Shown: positions 1 to 7,620 of the stretch, one piece after another
How the letters are laid out: each line of letters starts with the position of its first letter
How positions within the stretch are numbered: the stretch's first letter is position 1
Assembly: GCA_013359135.1 (NCBI GenBank)
Contig: JABWCN010000028.1
Location: 1 to 59,761, forward strand
DNA length: 59,761 nt
Origin: Pseudobdellovibrionaceae bacterium
GTDB lineage: Bacteria; Bdellovibrionota; Bdellovibrionia; Bdellovibrionales; Bdellovibrionaceae
Reading direction: 5' to 3'
The notes under the pieces: generated by a model
What the model was told of the DNA's origin: nothing
The model's database searches: none
Seen by the model: the letters and a program-made list of their open reading frames with translations, nothing else
Made by a program: the position numbers and the translations under genes

Positions 1-26
1 AACATGCTGCTTTCCTTCCATGGCAT
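1..26 (-). CDS. IS481-family transposase, N-terminal 8 residues only
   Basis: The reading frame starts with ATG at 26 and runs off the left edge as MPWKESSM. I recognise this start from IS481-family transposases, where an HTH domain and then an rve/DDE integrase core follow. A short inverted repeat (atggcat/atgccat, about 20-26 and 38-44) lies at the start codon and may restrain translation. Nothing else of the gene is visible, so the call rests on eight residues plus the IS-end repeats. Confidence 0.5.
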
Positions 27-98
27 AAGGACCCCCTATGCCATAAAGTGTAACCCATGTCTCCGGTATATTCTGTTACCTATGTCTCAAGAAGGACA
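1..98 (-). mobile_element. Edge of an IS481-family insertion sequence (cut by the window)
   Basis: Only one end is visible. Two related motifs lie at about 47-65 and 73-91 on the plus strand (tgtaacccatgtctc and tgttacctatgtctc), the sub-terminal repeat pattern expected at such an IS end. The minus strand then opens a reading frame starting MPWKESSM, the hallmark start of IS481-type DDE transposases. The outer boundary is placed near 98 because the minus strand reads TGTCCTTCTTGAGACAT there, and IS481 ends commonly begin with TGT. The end lies inside the recombinase gene, whose last codons and stop come from IS sequence. The exact end and any target duplication cannot be seen. Confidence 0.6.
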
Positions 99-1537
99 AA
101 ACTGTTCTATTCTATCTTTTAGGCTGACGACAGATTCTTCAACATCAGAAGTGTAATCTGCTTTTGCTTTAAGTTCCATGAGACGAGTCTCTAAAGATTT
201 CTTTTTTCGTCCTAATTCTTGAAGCTCATTGGCTACTAATTTAATACCGTCCGAATCTGCATCCATTTCTGCTTGGAGCTTGAAAGTTCTTCGGATGGCA
301 AGTGTGATCTTTTTTACTTCCTCTTCGGTTCCATCAGCCTGTCTTTTAATTTCCTCAGGATTGACGGCTACATTTTTTCTGATGTTTTCAGAGACTTTTT
401 CAAAGTGACCAGCGCGAAGTAAGATTTCTGATAAGCGATCAACTAAACCTGCCTCGATTTCATCGGCAGAGTATCTTTTCTTAGTACAAGTAATGACATC
501 ACCTTTTTTACTAGCATGGACATAATAACGATGAACTTTGTTTCTGCCATGAGCAGAGGAGCCCACTAAGGGTCTTCCACAATCGCCACAAATCAAAATT
601 TGTGAGGCAAAGAAAACTCTTTTCACTGACGTTTCAAGTCTTAATCTTTCTTTGCTGCGATTTTCTTCAAGGATACTTTGAACTTCTTCAAAAAGCTCTT
701 TATCGACAATGGCCGGCCATGAAGCTTTCACAACAGAGTACTTCTGCCAAGGCTTTAAATGACTCTTATCTTTATCTTTATTGGCTTTGTTGATTTCACG
801 AAGAGCAATATAAGCCTTGTTTTGTAGAACAAAACTTAAAGAATCAATGCTCCATCTGCCTTCGGCAACAAGACGGTTGTGATCTCTTTTTCGGGCTTTT
901 GGTTTTATTCCCAAGGCTTCAATTTCTTGAATGGTGCGGCTTATGGTTCTATGAGTTTTGTAAGTATTAAAAATATCCCGAACCTGTTTGGCTTCCTCAT
1001 CATTGATAATAAAAGTAGTTTTATTGGTTTCATGTTTGTCATATCCAAGGATAGCGGGACCACCATTTAATAACCCACGCAAAGATCTTGCATGGCAATT
1101 TACTGCCACTCTTTCTGCCGTTTGCTTGCGCTCAAACTGATTAATTGATAAAGCATTAACTCACCAGCAGGAGTGGAGGTATCAAATTGCTCTTTGATAG
1201 ATAAAAAGCTCACATGATGTTCATCGAATAATTTTTTTAAGACACAAAAATCTGGAATATCTCTGGATAAACGAGAAAGCTCCGTCACCATGACCATATT
1301 TACTTTGCCAGATTTTATGTCCTTTATAAGACGCTGATATTGAGGTCTGTTGGTATCTCCTGCTGAGTACCCATCGTCCACATAAAAATCAACAACATGA
1401 CCCCAGTTTTTATCTTGCAGGTTTTTAATATCAACAAAAGATTTCATTCGGTGTCTTTGATTATCTAGTGATCCTTCAACAACACTTGCCTGCTCATCAG
1501 TGGAAACTCTGGAATATCCAGCAATACGAAATGTCAT
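87..1537 (-). pseudogene. Large serine recombinase, frameshifted and 3'-truncated
   Basis: The N-terminal piece (1100-1537, 145 codons) has the resolvase catalytic domain: YSRVSTDEQ with the nucleophile serine near residue 10, and the ELSRLSRD motif near 84-91. The C-terminal piece (87-1109) is in another frame and has the recombinase domain (NGGPAILGYD), a zinc ribbon (CGDCGRPLVG and a later Cys) and a coiled coil near the end. At about 1116-1145 the N-terminal frame leaves the family consensus and ends in nonsense, while the second frame reads QFERKQTAERVAVNCHARS, the expected continuation. A frameshift therefore splits one gene. The 3' end reads EQFCPS-stop, where the last codons lie in the adjoining IS481 end, so the C-terminus is lost too. 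The gene sits downstream of three coupled small genes and was presumably the integrase of a mobile element. Almost certainly inactive. Confidence 0.85.
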
Positions 1538-1558
1538 AGATTCACTCCCGTGAAAAAC

Positions 1559-1759
1559 TTAAGCTGCCAATTCGTACTCATCTGAATCCTTTCGAGGGCG
1601 TCCACGTTTTTGTCCCAACAAACAAATTTTTGCCACCAGTTCTTGGACATTATTATATTTAGTATCGGCATCTTTTGTTTCATCTTTACGTCCTACTAAA
1701 ATCACTTCCATGTTTTCTTCATCAAGTTTTATCGCCTTATTCAGCCTATCGGCCGTCAT
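1559..1759 (-). CDS. Small protein with AT-hook-like tail (element accessory)
   Basis: A protein of 66 residues, mostly charged, with a C-terminal KRGRPRK segment that matches the AT-hook core (GRP flanked by basic residues), suggesting minor-groove DNA binding. No enzyme domain is recognisable. It overlaps the end of the XRE gene upstream by 14 bases and ends 22 bases before the recombinase gene, so it is the third gene of a tightly packed operon with the recombinase. The role is inferred only as an element-borne DNA-binding accessory. Confidence 0.55.
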   Translation of the reverse strand: MTADRLNKAIKLDEENMEVILVGRKDETKDADTKYNNVQELVAKICLLGQKRGRPRKDSDEYELAA

Positions 1760-2009
1760 GAGCTTTTCTCTTTGATGATTTCTGCACCTTATCCATGTGG
1801 TGCTTTAACTGTTCTAAAAACTTCACAGCCTCTTTTTCAGAAAGACCACTAAGCCAGCTCATTACCGCCTGAATTAACAAACTTGGTGTCCTAAACCCTG
1901 TTTCATAATGACTGATAGGTTTATAAGTTTTGACACCTAGGTGAGTCGCAAGCTCCGTTTGAGAGAGTTTTAACTGCTCTCTGATTTCTTTAAATTTGGC
2001 AGGGGTCAT
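1746..2009 (-). CDS. XRE-type helix-turn-helix regulator
   Basis: An 87-residue protein. Residues about 5-45 form an XRE/Cro helix-turn-helix: EIREQLKLSQTELATHLGV, then a YKPISHYETG recognition helix region. The C-terminus is basic. Its start overlaps the stop of the gene upstream (ATGA-type overlap at 2006-2009) and its end overlaps the next gene, so translation is coupled through the cassette. It probably controls the recombinase operon, possibly from the inverted repeat at 2484-2583 (inference). Confidence 0.75.
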   Translation of the reverse strand: MTPAKFKEIREQLKLSQTELATHLGVKTYKPISHYETGFRTPSLLIQAVMSWLSGLSEKEAVKFLEQLKHHMDKVQKSSKRKAHDGR

Positions 2010-2425
2010 GCGGCCTCACTTTCTTTATTGGTATCAATGATACCATCTTGTTTCAAGGACTTTTTATTTTTCTTAAGGCTAGGCGTGACGCCGCCAAAGA
2101 AATGTTGTGCCAGGGCGGATCTTAGCTCTGGTGGTAAATTCCCAGAACTTTTAGCCTTTTTTAAAACATTTTCAAGCATTGTTAGTTCATCGGTGCATGA
2201 CATTCTGAGCTGATGGATCAAGTCATCGGTTATATTAGCTTTGAACCAAGTAAAAATAAAACTCACCACATCAAGTTTACTAGCCCGTCCTGCCTCAAAG
2301 CCATTATTGACCAGCTCTTGAATTTCAGAGGCAATTTTATCTGATTCTTTTAGGACGACAATTCTTGTTAAGTTATCCTCTTTAGTATTTGTATGTATGT
2401 CTTTGTTTTGTTCCCTTTCTTCCAT
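2006..2425 (-). CDS. Unrecognised first gene of the recombinase operon
   Basis: A soluble, mainly helical protein of 139 residues with a polar N-terminus, no signal peptide and no membrane segment. The segment TRIVVLKESDKIASEIQELV is followed by helices rich in charged residues, and the tail is lysine-rich. I do not recognise a family. It is the promoter-proximal member of a four-gene operon (this gene, XRE, AT-hook protein, recombinase) with overlapping start and stop codons. The ATG is preceded by a good ribosome site (ggaggtaagg). It may be a small DNA-binding or control protein of the element, but that is a guess from context. Confidence 0.6.
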   Translation of the reverse strand: MEEREQNKDIHTNTKEDNLTRIVVLKESDKIASEIQELVNNGFEAGRASKLDVVSFIFTWFKANITDDLIHQLRMSCTDELTMLENVLKKAKSSGNLPPELRSALAQHFFGGVTPSLKKNKKSLKQDGIIDTNKESEAA

Positions 2426-2483
2426 ATCCTTACCTCCTTTATGTTAATAATTTATTGTTCATATGTCTTTTGTTCTTGTATTT

Positions 2484-2583
2484 CTTCATCCCCAGACCAG
2501 CCCCCGTTTCGTGACCACTTTCCATCGTAGGTGGGGAGTGGTCACGAACAAGCTTGCTTGAGGGGGCTGGGCTGGGGATGAAG
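2484..2583. repeat. 100-bp nested inverted repeat upstream of the recombinase operon
   Basis: The outer arms read cttcatccccagaccagccc at 2484 and its near-perfect reverse complement ending at 2583, with one mismatch. An inner stem, cgtgaccact (2510-2519) with agtggtcacg (2537-2546), encloses a 17-base loop. The right arm has an extra segment containing caagcttg between the two stems. The repeat is GC-rich against very AT-rich flanks. It lies about 60 bases upstream of the operon start. It could be an operator, an element end, or an initiator or recombination site; nothing seen decides between these. Confidence 0.75.
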
Positions 2584-2854
2584 TCTTTCTATTGGAAAAT
2601 CAAAAGGTTATATTCATTTTTAGAGTTCTATGATTAATCAATTTTTATGGAACAACAGTCTCATTTTTTTCCCATATCAAATTCAATATATCCGTTTCCT
2701 TCCTTTAAGTACTTTATTTTTAGTATCAAATTTTTTCCTCCTCGTATGATTTGTTAATAAGCAGAGATTAGGCCAATGTTTGCACAAAATTAAAAAAATG
2801 CTAAGTACTTGAAATAAAGTAGGAAAATATTTTTATATATGAATAATAAATTGG

Positions 2855-2882
2855 AATCCATAGTATGAGTATACTATGGATT
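2855..2882. repeat. Hairpin, perfect 12-bp stem with 4-base loop
   Basis: Arms aatccatagtat (2855-2866) and atactatggatt (2871-2882) are perfect reverse complements around gagt. A further short pairing (atgaata near 2839 with tattcat ending at 2889) could extend it through a bulge. No T-run follows, so it is not a canonical terminator. Confidence 0.7.
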
Positions 2883-2957
2883 TATTCATACAACAGAAAT
2901 TCAACAATTTAGGACAGTATAAAGGTACTACGAGAATTTGTGTTTGTATGTTTTCTA

Positions 2958-2983
2958 CAAAGGAAATTTTAAAATTTCCTTTG
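2958..2983. repeat. Perfect 26-bp palindrome
   Basis: The sequence caaaggaaatttt is followed directly by its reverse complement aaaatttcctttg with no spacer. As DNA it is an ideal twofold-symmetric protein site. As RNA it would form a zero-loop hairpin. No gene starts beside it. Confidence 0.75.
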
Positions 2984-3134
2984 ATTCTCAATAAATAGTG
3001 ATATGAAAGGCTATGGTATAAATGTACTATTATACTACCCGCTCTGCATATAGCTGGAGTATTGGTGTAAAACAAATCCAAATTTTAAATATTAAAGTCT
3101 CTGACAATAGCATCTGAAATTAACAAAACTTGGA

Positions 3135-3464
3135 TTAAAGAACAGCTTCTGGCTTGAGTTGAGTTTTGGTCAAAGAGTTTTGATCAAAAATAAAACGCGC
3201 AATAAATTCTCTATCTTCATTTTTTAAATTCTTAAATCTGAGGATGTAATTTCTTTCGTCTGAAATGATTAGATCAAAATTACAAGAGATAACGTAGTCA
3301 CAATTTGGGAATGAAAACTCAATCTTGCCTTTATTGTTTGGTAAGGCGGATTGTGGATTAAGAATAATAGAGCTTTCAGTAATAAACTCCGCATCTAAAA
3401 AACAATTTCCATTGGGATTAAAATAAAAAACAGGCTCATTATACTTTTGTCTTGGCTCTTGCAC
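3135..3464 (-). CDS. PilZ-like small protein
   Basis: A 109-residue soluble protein. The middle shows alternating beta-type segments (KGKIEFSFPNCDYVISCNFD, then an YILRFKNL segment) ending with EDREFIARFIFDQ, the layout of PilZ-type domains that end in a strand and a helix. The N-terminal RxxxR cyclic-di-GMP signature is only suggested by PRQKY near residue 4, so ligand binding is uncertain. It is transcribed away from the restriction enzyme gene, with 133 bases between the starts. It may be a chromosomal gene rather than part of the defence block. Confidence 0.5.
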   Translation of the reverse strand: MQEPRQKYNEPVFYFNPNGNCFLDAEFITESSIILNPQSALPNNKGKIEFSFPNCDYVISCNFDLIISDERNYILRFKNLKNEDREFIARFIFDQNSLTKTQLKPEAVL

Positions 3465-3597
3465 TATCTACCTCAATGGAATGATAACAAGATTTGTTAT
3501 CTAAAAAAAGACTAGTTTGTGTCAATGTATTAAATACTTTCTACAAATAGTTGACGCTTGAAGATACCATCAAATTATATCCACGGAGGGGTTATAA

Positions 3598-6500
3598 GTG
3601 AGAAGGGTTCAGTCCAGGGAAAGGGCTTTCAAGCAGCTCGAGCTTTTAGTTAAGAGATTTAAGAACGATCTTAAAAATGGTGTAATTTGTGGAGCTCATA
3701 ACAAGTCATTAAGTTATTTGAATATGTCTGAGGAGGGGAGGAAGTATTCTGAATCTCAAGTTAGGCAAGGCTATATACTGCCTATGTTTAGAGATGTATT
3801 AGGTTGGAATATTGATGATAGTGTAAATGAGGTGATTCCTGAGCTACATAACCATGAAGGATTTGCTGATTTTACTTTTGTCCGCTCGGGAAAGAAAAAG
3901 TTTTTACTTGAAACCAAGAAGCCCTCAGTAAATGTTGACCCAAATTCTCAATCTGGCAGAGATGCATTAAGGCAGGCAATAGGTTATTCCCGCTCAATTA
4001 AGGATATTCATATTGCTATAGTTTCAAATTTTGAGGTTTTAGTTTTTGGTCATGCATTTACAATGCCCAAGAAAGGTGAAGAGCTTGAAAACTCACTTGG
4101 CTGGTTTCACTTTACGGATTTTCTTTCGGAGGAGGCTTTTGAAAAATTATGGGAGTTTCGGTATGAAAGAGCTGGTGCACTGGACTTTGGGAAAAAACTT
4201 TTTGATGAAATAGACCGGAGACTTATATCTCAATACAAGCCAATTGATGAGAACCTTCTTGATGATTTAAAAAATTTAAGAGTTCTAATAGCCAATAGCC
4301 TTAAACTAAAGACAAGTAGTCTTTCAAAAATAGAAGAATCAGTACAGCTTTTTATAAATAGGATAATTTTTATAAGGGTTTTGGAAGATAGAGGTATCAT
4401 TTCAAAATCAATTTTCGATATTATAGCAAAAAAAGATTTATGGAATGAACTGGGAAAGTTAATTGATAATGTATGTGCAAAGTTTCCAGTTGGTGTTTTA
4501 AATAGAAGCAAAGGCACCCTTCTGGACCAGCATGGTATTTCAATTGATGATGAAAATCTTAAAAGTATATTACTAATGTTTTATAATAGGGGCCCAAGAT
4601 TTTTTCATGATTGTTATGATTTTAAGTATATCCCCTCAGATATTCTTGGTTACGCATACGAACATAGCATTGCTTATGAACTTAATATAGATAAAAAAAC
4701 TAAAAAATTTAAACTCGAAAAGAAGAAGCTATATAAAAATGGCGTTCATTATACTCCTGCATATATCTGTTCAGAGCTTTCTAATACAAGCGTAGAAAGA
4801 GCCATTAAAAATTTGGGCAAGAGCGCTATTGATCTGGTTTGCTTTGATATTGCATGTGGGTCTGGATCTTTCTTAACCTCCCTTTATGATACAATATACA
4901 AAACTCAGGCAAAGAGTAGTACGAGTAGATTAGTTGAAGGAAGTGGACTTAAAGTCTTGAGCTTAAAGGATCGAAAGTTTATTCTAGAGTCTTGTATCTT
5001 TGGTATAGATATTGACTATTCTGCTGTTCAAATTACGAAGCTGTGTTTATATCTGAAATTCTTTGAGAACTTTCCAGATGCAGATTTGGATAAGAAGTGT
5101 TCATTAATTCCTAATTTAGAAGAGAATATAGTTTTTGGTGATAGTCTTCTTGATACAAGTCAAAACTATATCCATCCGAAGACTTCACTACCGATAGGTA
5201 GTGAGAACGGAAAAGTTTTTAAGTACCTTAAAACAAAATCAATTGATGTAATTGTCGGGAACCCCCCTTATATAAAGGTCCAAGACTTAAAGAAAATAGA
5301 TAATATGCAAGTCGAGCATTACAAATTGGTATACTCAAAGACGCTATCAAAAGGCTCTATAGAGTTTGCAATTGGCTTCATTGAGAGAGCAATGAGTTTG
5401 TTGAATCCAAAGGGGGTTCTAGGGTATATTATCCCTAATAAAATTTTTAGAAACAAACAAGGCGAAAACTTAAGAAATTTTATTACAGATCCTAAGAATA
5501 GTTGTAATTTGTACCAGTTTATTGATTTCAATAGCTGTCAGCTGTTTGATGCAAGCATCTATACTTGTCTTCTTTATTTAGAACGAGAAAAGCCATTGAA
5601 GAAATTTAAGTGTTGTCAAATTTATGATCTTAAAGATCCTGCAGCAACGCTAAGTGAAATCAAAAAGACAAATAAAATATATCCAAGTAAGTATTTTGAG
5701 GTTGATTATTTGAATAATTCAGAATTAAGCAATCAGCCGTGGAGTCTTTTGGTTGGGCCTAAACGTGATCTTTTCAAGAGACTTAAGGCAAATTTTAAAT
5801 CTCTTGGTGAGGTGGCGGTTGACAAAAAGATATTTCAAGGGATTCCGACAGGGTCAGATAAGATCTTTCTGCTTAAAAAAGTAAGAGAAAAAAATGATAA
5901 CATATGGCTTGTGTATTCTGAAGCTCTCGAAATTACAATAAAGTATGAGCAAAATGAATTCGGTAGGTCAAAGTTAAAAAGCTCAATTTTTGAAATCGAG
6001 AGTAAGTATTTAAAACCTGTTTATCGTGGAAGTAGTGATTTAAAACCTTTTTTTAAGAGTACTTCAAATTCATATATATTATATCCATATGATGATGAAG
6101 GAAATCTAATAACAGATAAAGAATTTCTATCTTCAAAAGCATTTGCGTATTTAAATACAATAGAGAATAAAAAAGGAATCAAAAACACAAAGAATGTAAC
6201 TCTATTGCAAGGGCTTGAAGAAAGAGAAGATGGGAAATTTAAAGGAAAAAAATTTTATCAATATTCTAGGCCACAAAATTTAGAACTTTGGAGCAAATCT
6301 AAAATTATGATTCCCTATCTTGTAGAAAGATTTAATGCCCATTTGGACGAAGATGGTCATATGTTTGTGAATGTATCTACTGGGGGATACTGTATTTTGG
6401 CTCCAGAGAATAAAATTGATAGAATACACTTATTAGGCATATTAAATTCAAAAGTTTTTGATTTTATGGTGAAATGTTTTTCTGGTGACTTTAGAGGCGG

Positions 6501-6879
6501 TTGGATAGAATGTAATAAACATTATATTGGGGAAGCTCCAGTGCCGTTGCCCAGTAAAAAAGCTATTAGCAATAAAGAAATTGATAAAATTCAAACTTGT
6601 TTAAATGAACTGTATGAATCATCTGGTGCGTATTATTCAGAAGAACAGACGTCTTCAAACTTAAAACAGTTAAACATATTTTATAGAAACTCAGAGTGGT
6701 TGGACTTATGGTCTAAAAGTATCTACGGCTTATCAGATGAGGAGTATCAATTAATAGAATTTTATACCTCAGAAGAAATTAACGAAGATGAAATTTCTGA
6801 GTTACAAGTTGAATTGGCAAAAGACAAAAATAGAAAATCAAGTAAAGAAATTTCTAAGAATGGTATAAAAGCGGTTTAA
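3598..6879 (+). CDS. Type IIG restriction-modification enzyme (nuclease-methyltransferase fusion)
   Basis: A single chain of 1093 residues, the usual size for Eco57I/MmeI-like Type IIG enzymes that cut and methylate DNA. The N-terminal nuclease is PD-(D/E)XK: D91, E105-x-K107 (LLETKKPS), then a QxxxY-like RQAIGY near 125-130. A helical linker follows. The adenine-methyltransferase core has motif I FDIACGSGSF near residue 415 and motif IV GNPPYIKV near 553. The C-terminal part (about 720-1000) is the probable target-recognition domain. The start is GTG with a GGAGG site upstream. No separate specificity or methylase gene is needed, consistent with none being nearby. It stands alone upstream of the RT-nitrilase gene, 740 bases away. 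It is not evidently damaged. The recognition sequence cannot be read from the protein. Confidence 0.88.
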   Translation: MRRVQSRERAFKQLELLVKRFKNDLKNGVICGAHNKSLSYLNMSEEGRKYSESQVRQGYILPMFRDVLGWNIDDSVNEVIPELHNHEGFADFTFVRSGKKKFLLETKKPSVNVDPNSQSGRDALRQAIGYSRSIKDIHIAIVSNFEVLVFGHAFTMPKKGEELENSLGWFHFTDFLSEEAFEKLWEFRYERAGALDFGKKLFDEIDRRLISQYKPIDENLLDDLKNLRVLIANSLKLKTSSLSKIEESVQLFINRIIFIRVLEDRGIISKSIFDIIAKKDLWNELGKLIDNVCAKFPVGVLNRSKGTLLDQHGISIDDENLKSILLMFYNRGPRFFHDCYDFKYIPSDILGYAYEHSIAYELNIDKKTKKFKLEKKKLYKNGVHYTPAYICSELSNTSVERAIKNLGKSAIDLVCFDIACGSGSFLTSLYDTIYKTQAKSSTSRLVEGSGLKVLSLKDRKFILESCIFGIDIDYSAVQITKLCLYLKFFENFPDADLDKKCSLIPNLEENIVFGDSLLDTSQNYIHPKTSLPIGSENGKVFKYLKTKSIDVIVGNPPYIKVQDLKKIDNMQVEHYKLVYSKTLSKGSIEFAIGFIERAMSLLNPKGVLGYIIPNKIFRNKQGENLRNFITDPKNSCNLYQFIDFNSCQLFDASIYTCLLYLEREKPLKKFKCCQIYDLKDPAATLSEIKKTNKIYPSKYFEVDYLNNSELSNQPWSLLVGPKRDLFKRLKANFKSLGEVAVDKKIFQGIPTGSDKIFLLKKVREKNDNIWLVYSEALEITIKYEQNEFGRSKLKSSIFEIESKYLKPVYRGSSDLKPFFKSTSNSYILYPYDDEGNLITDKEFLSSKAFAYLNTIENKKGIKNTKNVTLLQGLEEREDGKFKGKKFYQYSRPQNLELWSKSKIMIPYLVERFNAHLDEDGHMFVNVSTGGYCILAPENKIDRIHLLGILNSKVFDFMVKCFSGDFRGGWIECNKHYIGEAPVPLPSKKAISNKEIDKIQTCLNELYESSGAYYSEEQTSSNLKQLNIFYRNSEWLDLWSKSIYGLSDEEYQLIEFYTSEEINEDEISELQVELAKDKNRKSSKEISKNGIKAV

Positions 6880-7021
6880 CTTTACTTCCATACCTTTCTT
6901 TAAAGGTCTTCTTTATTAAGAAGATAGCTAACTCACGTGCTGAGCTTGAATTGCAATGAGACTCATTAGCATCTCGCAAAGTTTTTTTAATCAGAGTTAA
7001 GTGTTCTTTCTTAATTTTCAA
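6854..7021 (-). CDS. Possible small helical protein or gene remnant
   Basis: A 55-codon frame (TTG start at 7021) reads like real protein: KIKKEHLTLIKKTLRDAN near the start and SARELAIFLIKKTFKERYG near the end, with amphipathic helices and balanced charge. It overlaps the last 26 bases of the restriction enzyme gene on the other strand. There is no ATG and the ribosome site is weak, so it may be the 3' remnant of a longer gene lost when the block was assembled. I do not recognise a family. Confidence 0.35.
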   Translation of the reverse strand: MKIKKEHLTLIKKTLRDANESHCNSSSARELAIFLIKKTFKERYGSKVKPLLYHS

Positions 7022-7620
7022 GATGACGATCTTTCTTTGAGTAATAATTATTTAATTAACTTAAACTTTATTAATCTTTTAAAATTAAATCTTAATAGGA
7101 ATCAAACTATAGATTTAGGGTGATAATTTTTACAATTTGTGATGCGGCGCAAAATAAAAATCTTAAGTGTGAAATTTATCAAAAAATAGCCTTGAGTTGC
7201 AAAGCACGTAGTACTACCCAAGCAGTTTAGTTACTACACCAAGTTCTTTATAGAGCAGCTTGATAAATTATTTGAATGTGAAAGTGCTTATAAAACAATA
7301 ATATTATCTAGCAGCGTATTCAGTTAACTATTGAAAATGCGAACAGTTCACTTGCTTTAAAGTTTTGACATATTTTAACAGTATTAGATTGCATGGGGCT
7401 ATTAGTTACTGCCTTCAATGCGAAGCTTTAATTTTTTTCTTTTGAGAAAATTCATCTAATAATGAAAATTCAAGGTTGCGTGTGGTATCTTTTTGCAAAT
7501 TCTATAATCTATCCTAATTTCGACAGACCAATGTGCAGTTATCTAAAAAGTAATAGAGACTACTTTGAATATATTTTATAAAGTAACTTAATGAATTTAT
7601 AAAAAAGAAAGGTAGTTTTT
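7022..7620 (+). other. Gene-free leader region upstream of the RT-nitrilase gene
   Basis: About 600 bases lie without a convincing reading frame on either strand, directly upstream of a defence reverse transcriptase. A TTGACA hexamer sits at 7365-7370, but no good -10 box follows at normal spacing. A 10-bp inverted repeat enclosing nested pairings lies at 7173-7269. Some DRT-type RTs (DRT2, DRT9) depend on an RNA encoded next to the RT. Whether this region makes such an RNA is unproven. Confidence 0.4.
7173..7269 (+). repeat. Inverted repeat enclosing a possible structured RNA
   Basis: Arms aatttatcaa (7173-7182) and ttgataaatt (7260-7269) are perfect complements. Inside are the self-complementary gtagtactac and, about 20 bases later, gttactac, which can pair with gtagt. 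This suggests a nested fold of about 97 nt. It is the best candidate in the leader region for a non-coding RNA, on weak evidence. Confidence 0.35.

Larger units (their letters stand above)
2584..3134. other. Gene-free AT-rich stretch with two strong palindromes
   Basis: I see no convincing gene here. An 82-codon open frame at 2833-3081 (minus) lacks a plausible protein composition and runs through both palindromes. The stretch holds a 12-bp stem (aatccatagtat/atactatggatt, 2855-2882, four-base loop) and a perfect 26-bp palindrome (2958-2983). It separates the mobile-element operon from the defence block. Confidence 0.5.

Noticed and set aside
2833-3081. 82-codon open frame on the minus strand
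   Set aside because: It runs through two palindromes, has no ribosome site, and its composition (Tyr/Ile/His-rich, no regular pattern) looks like translated AT-rich non-coding DNA.
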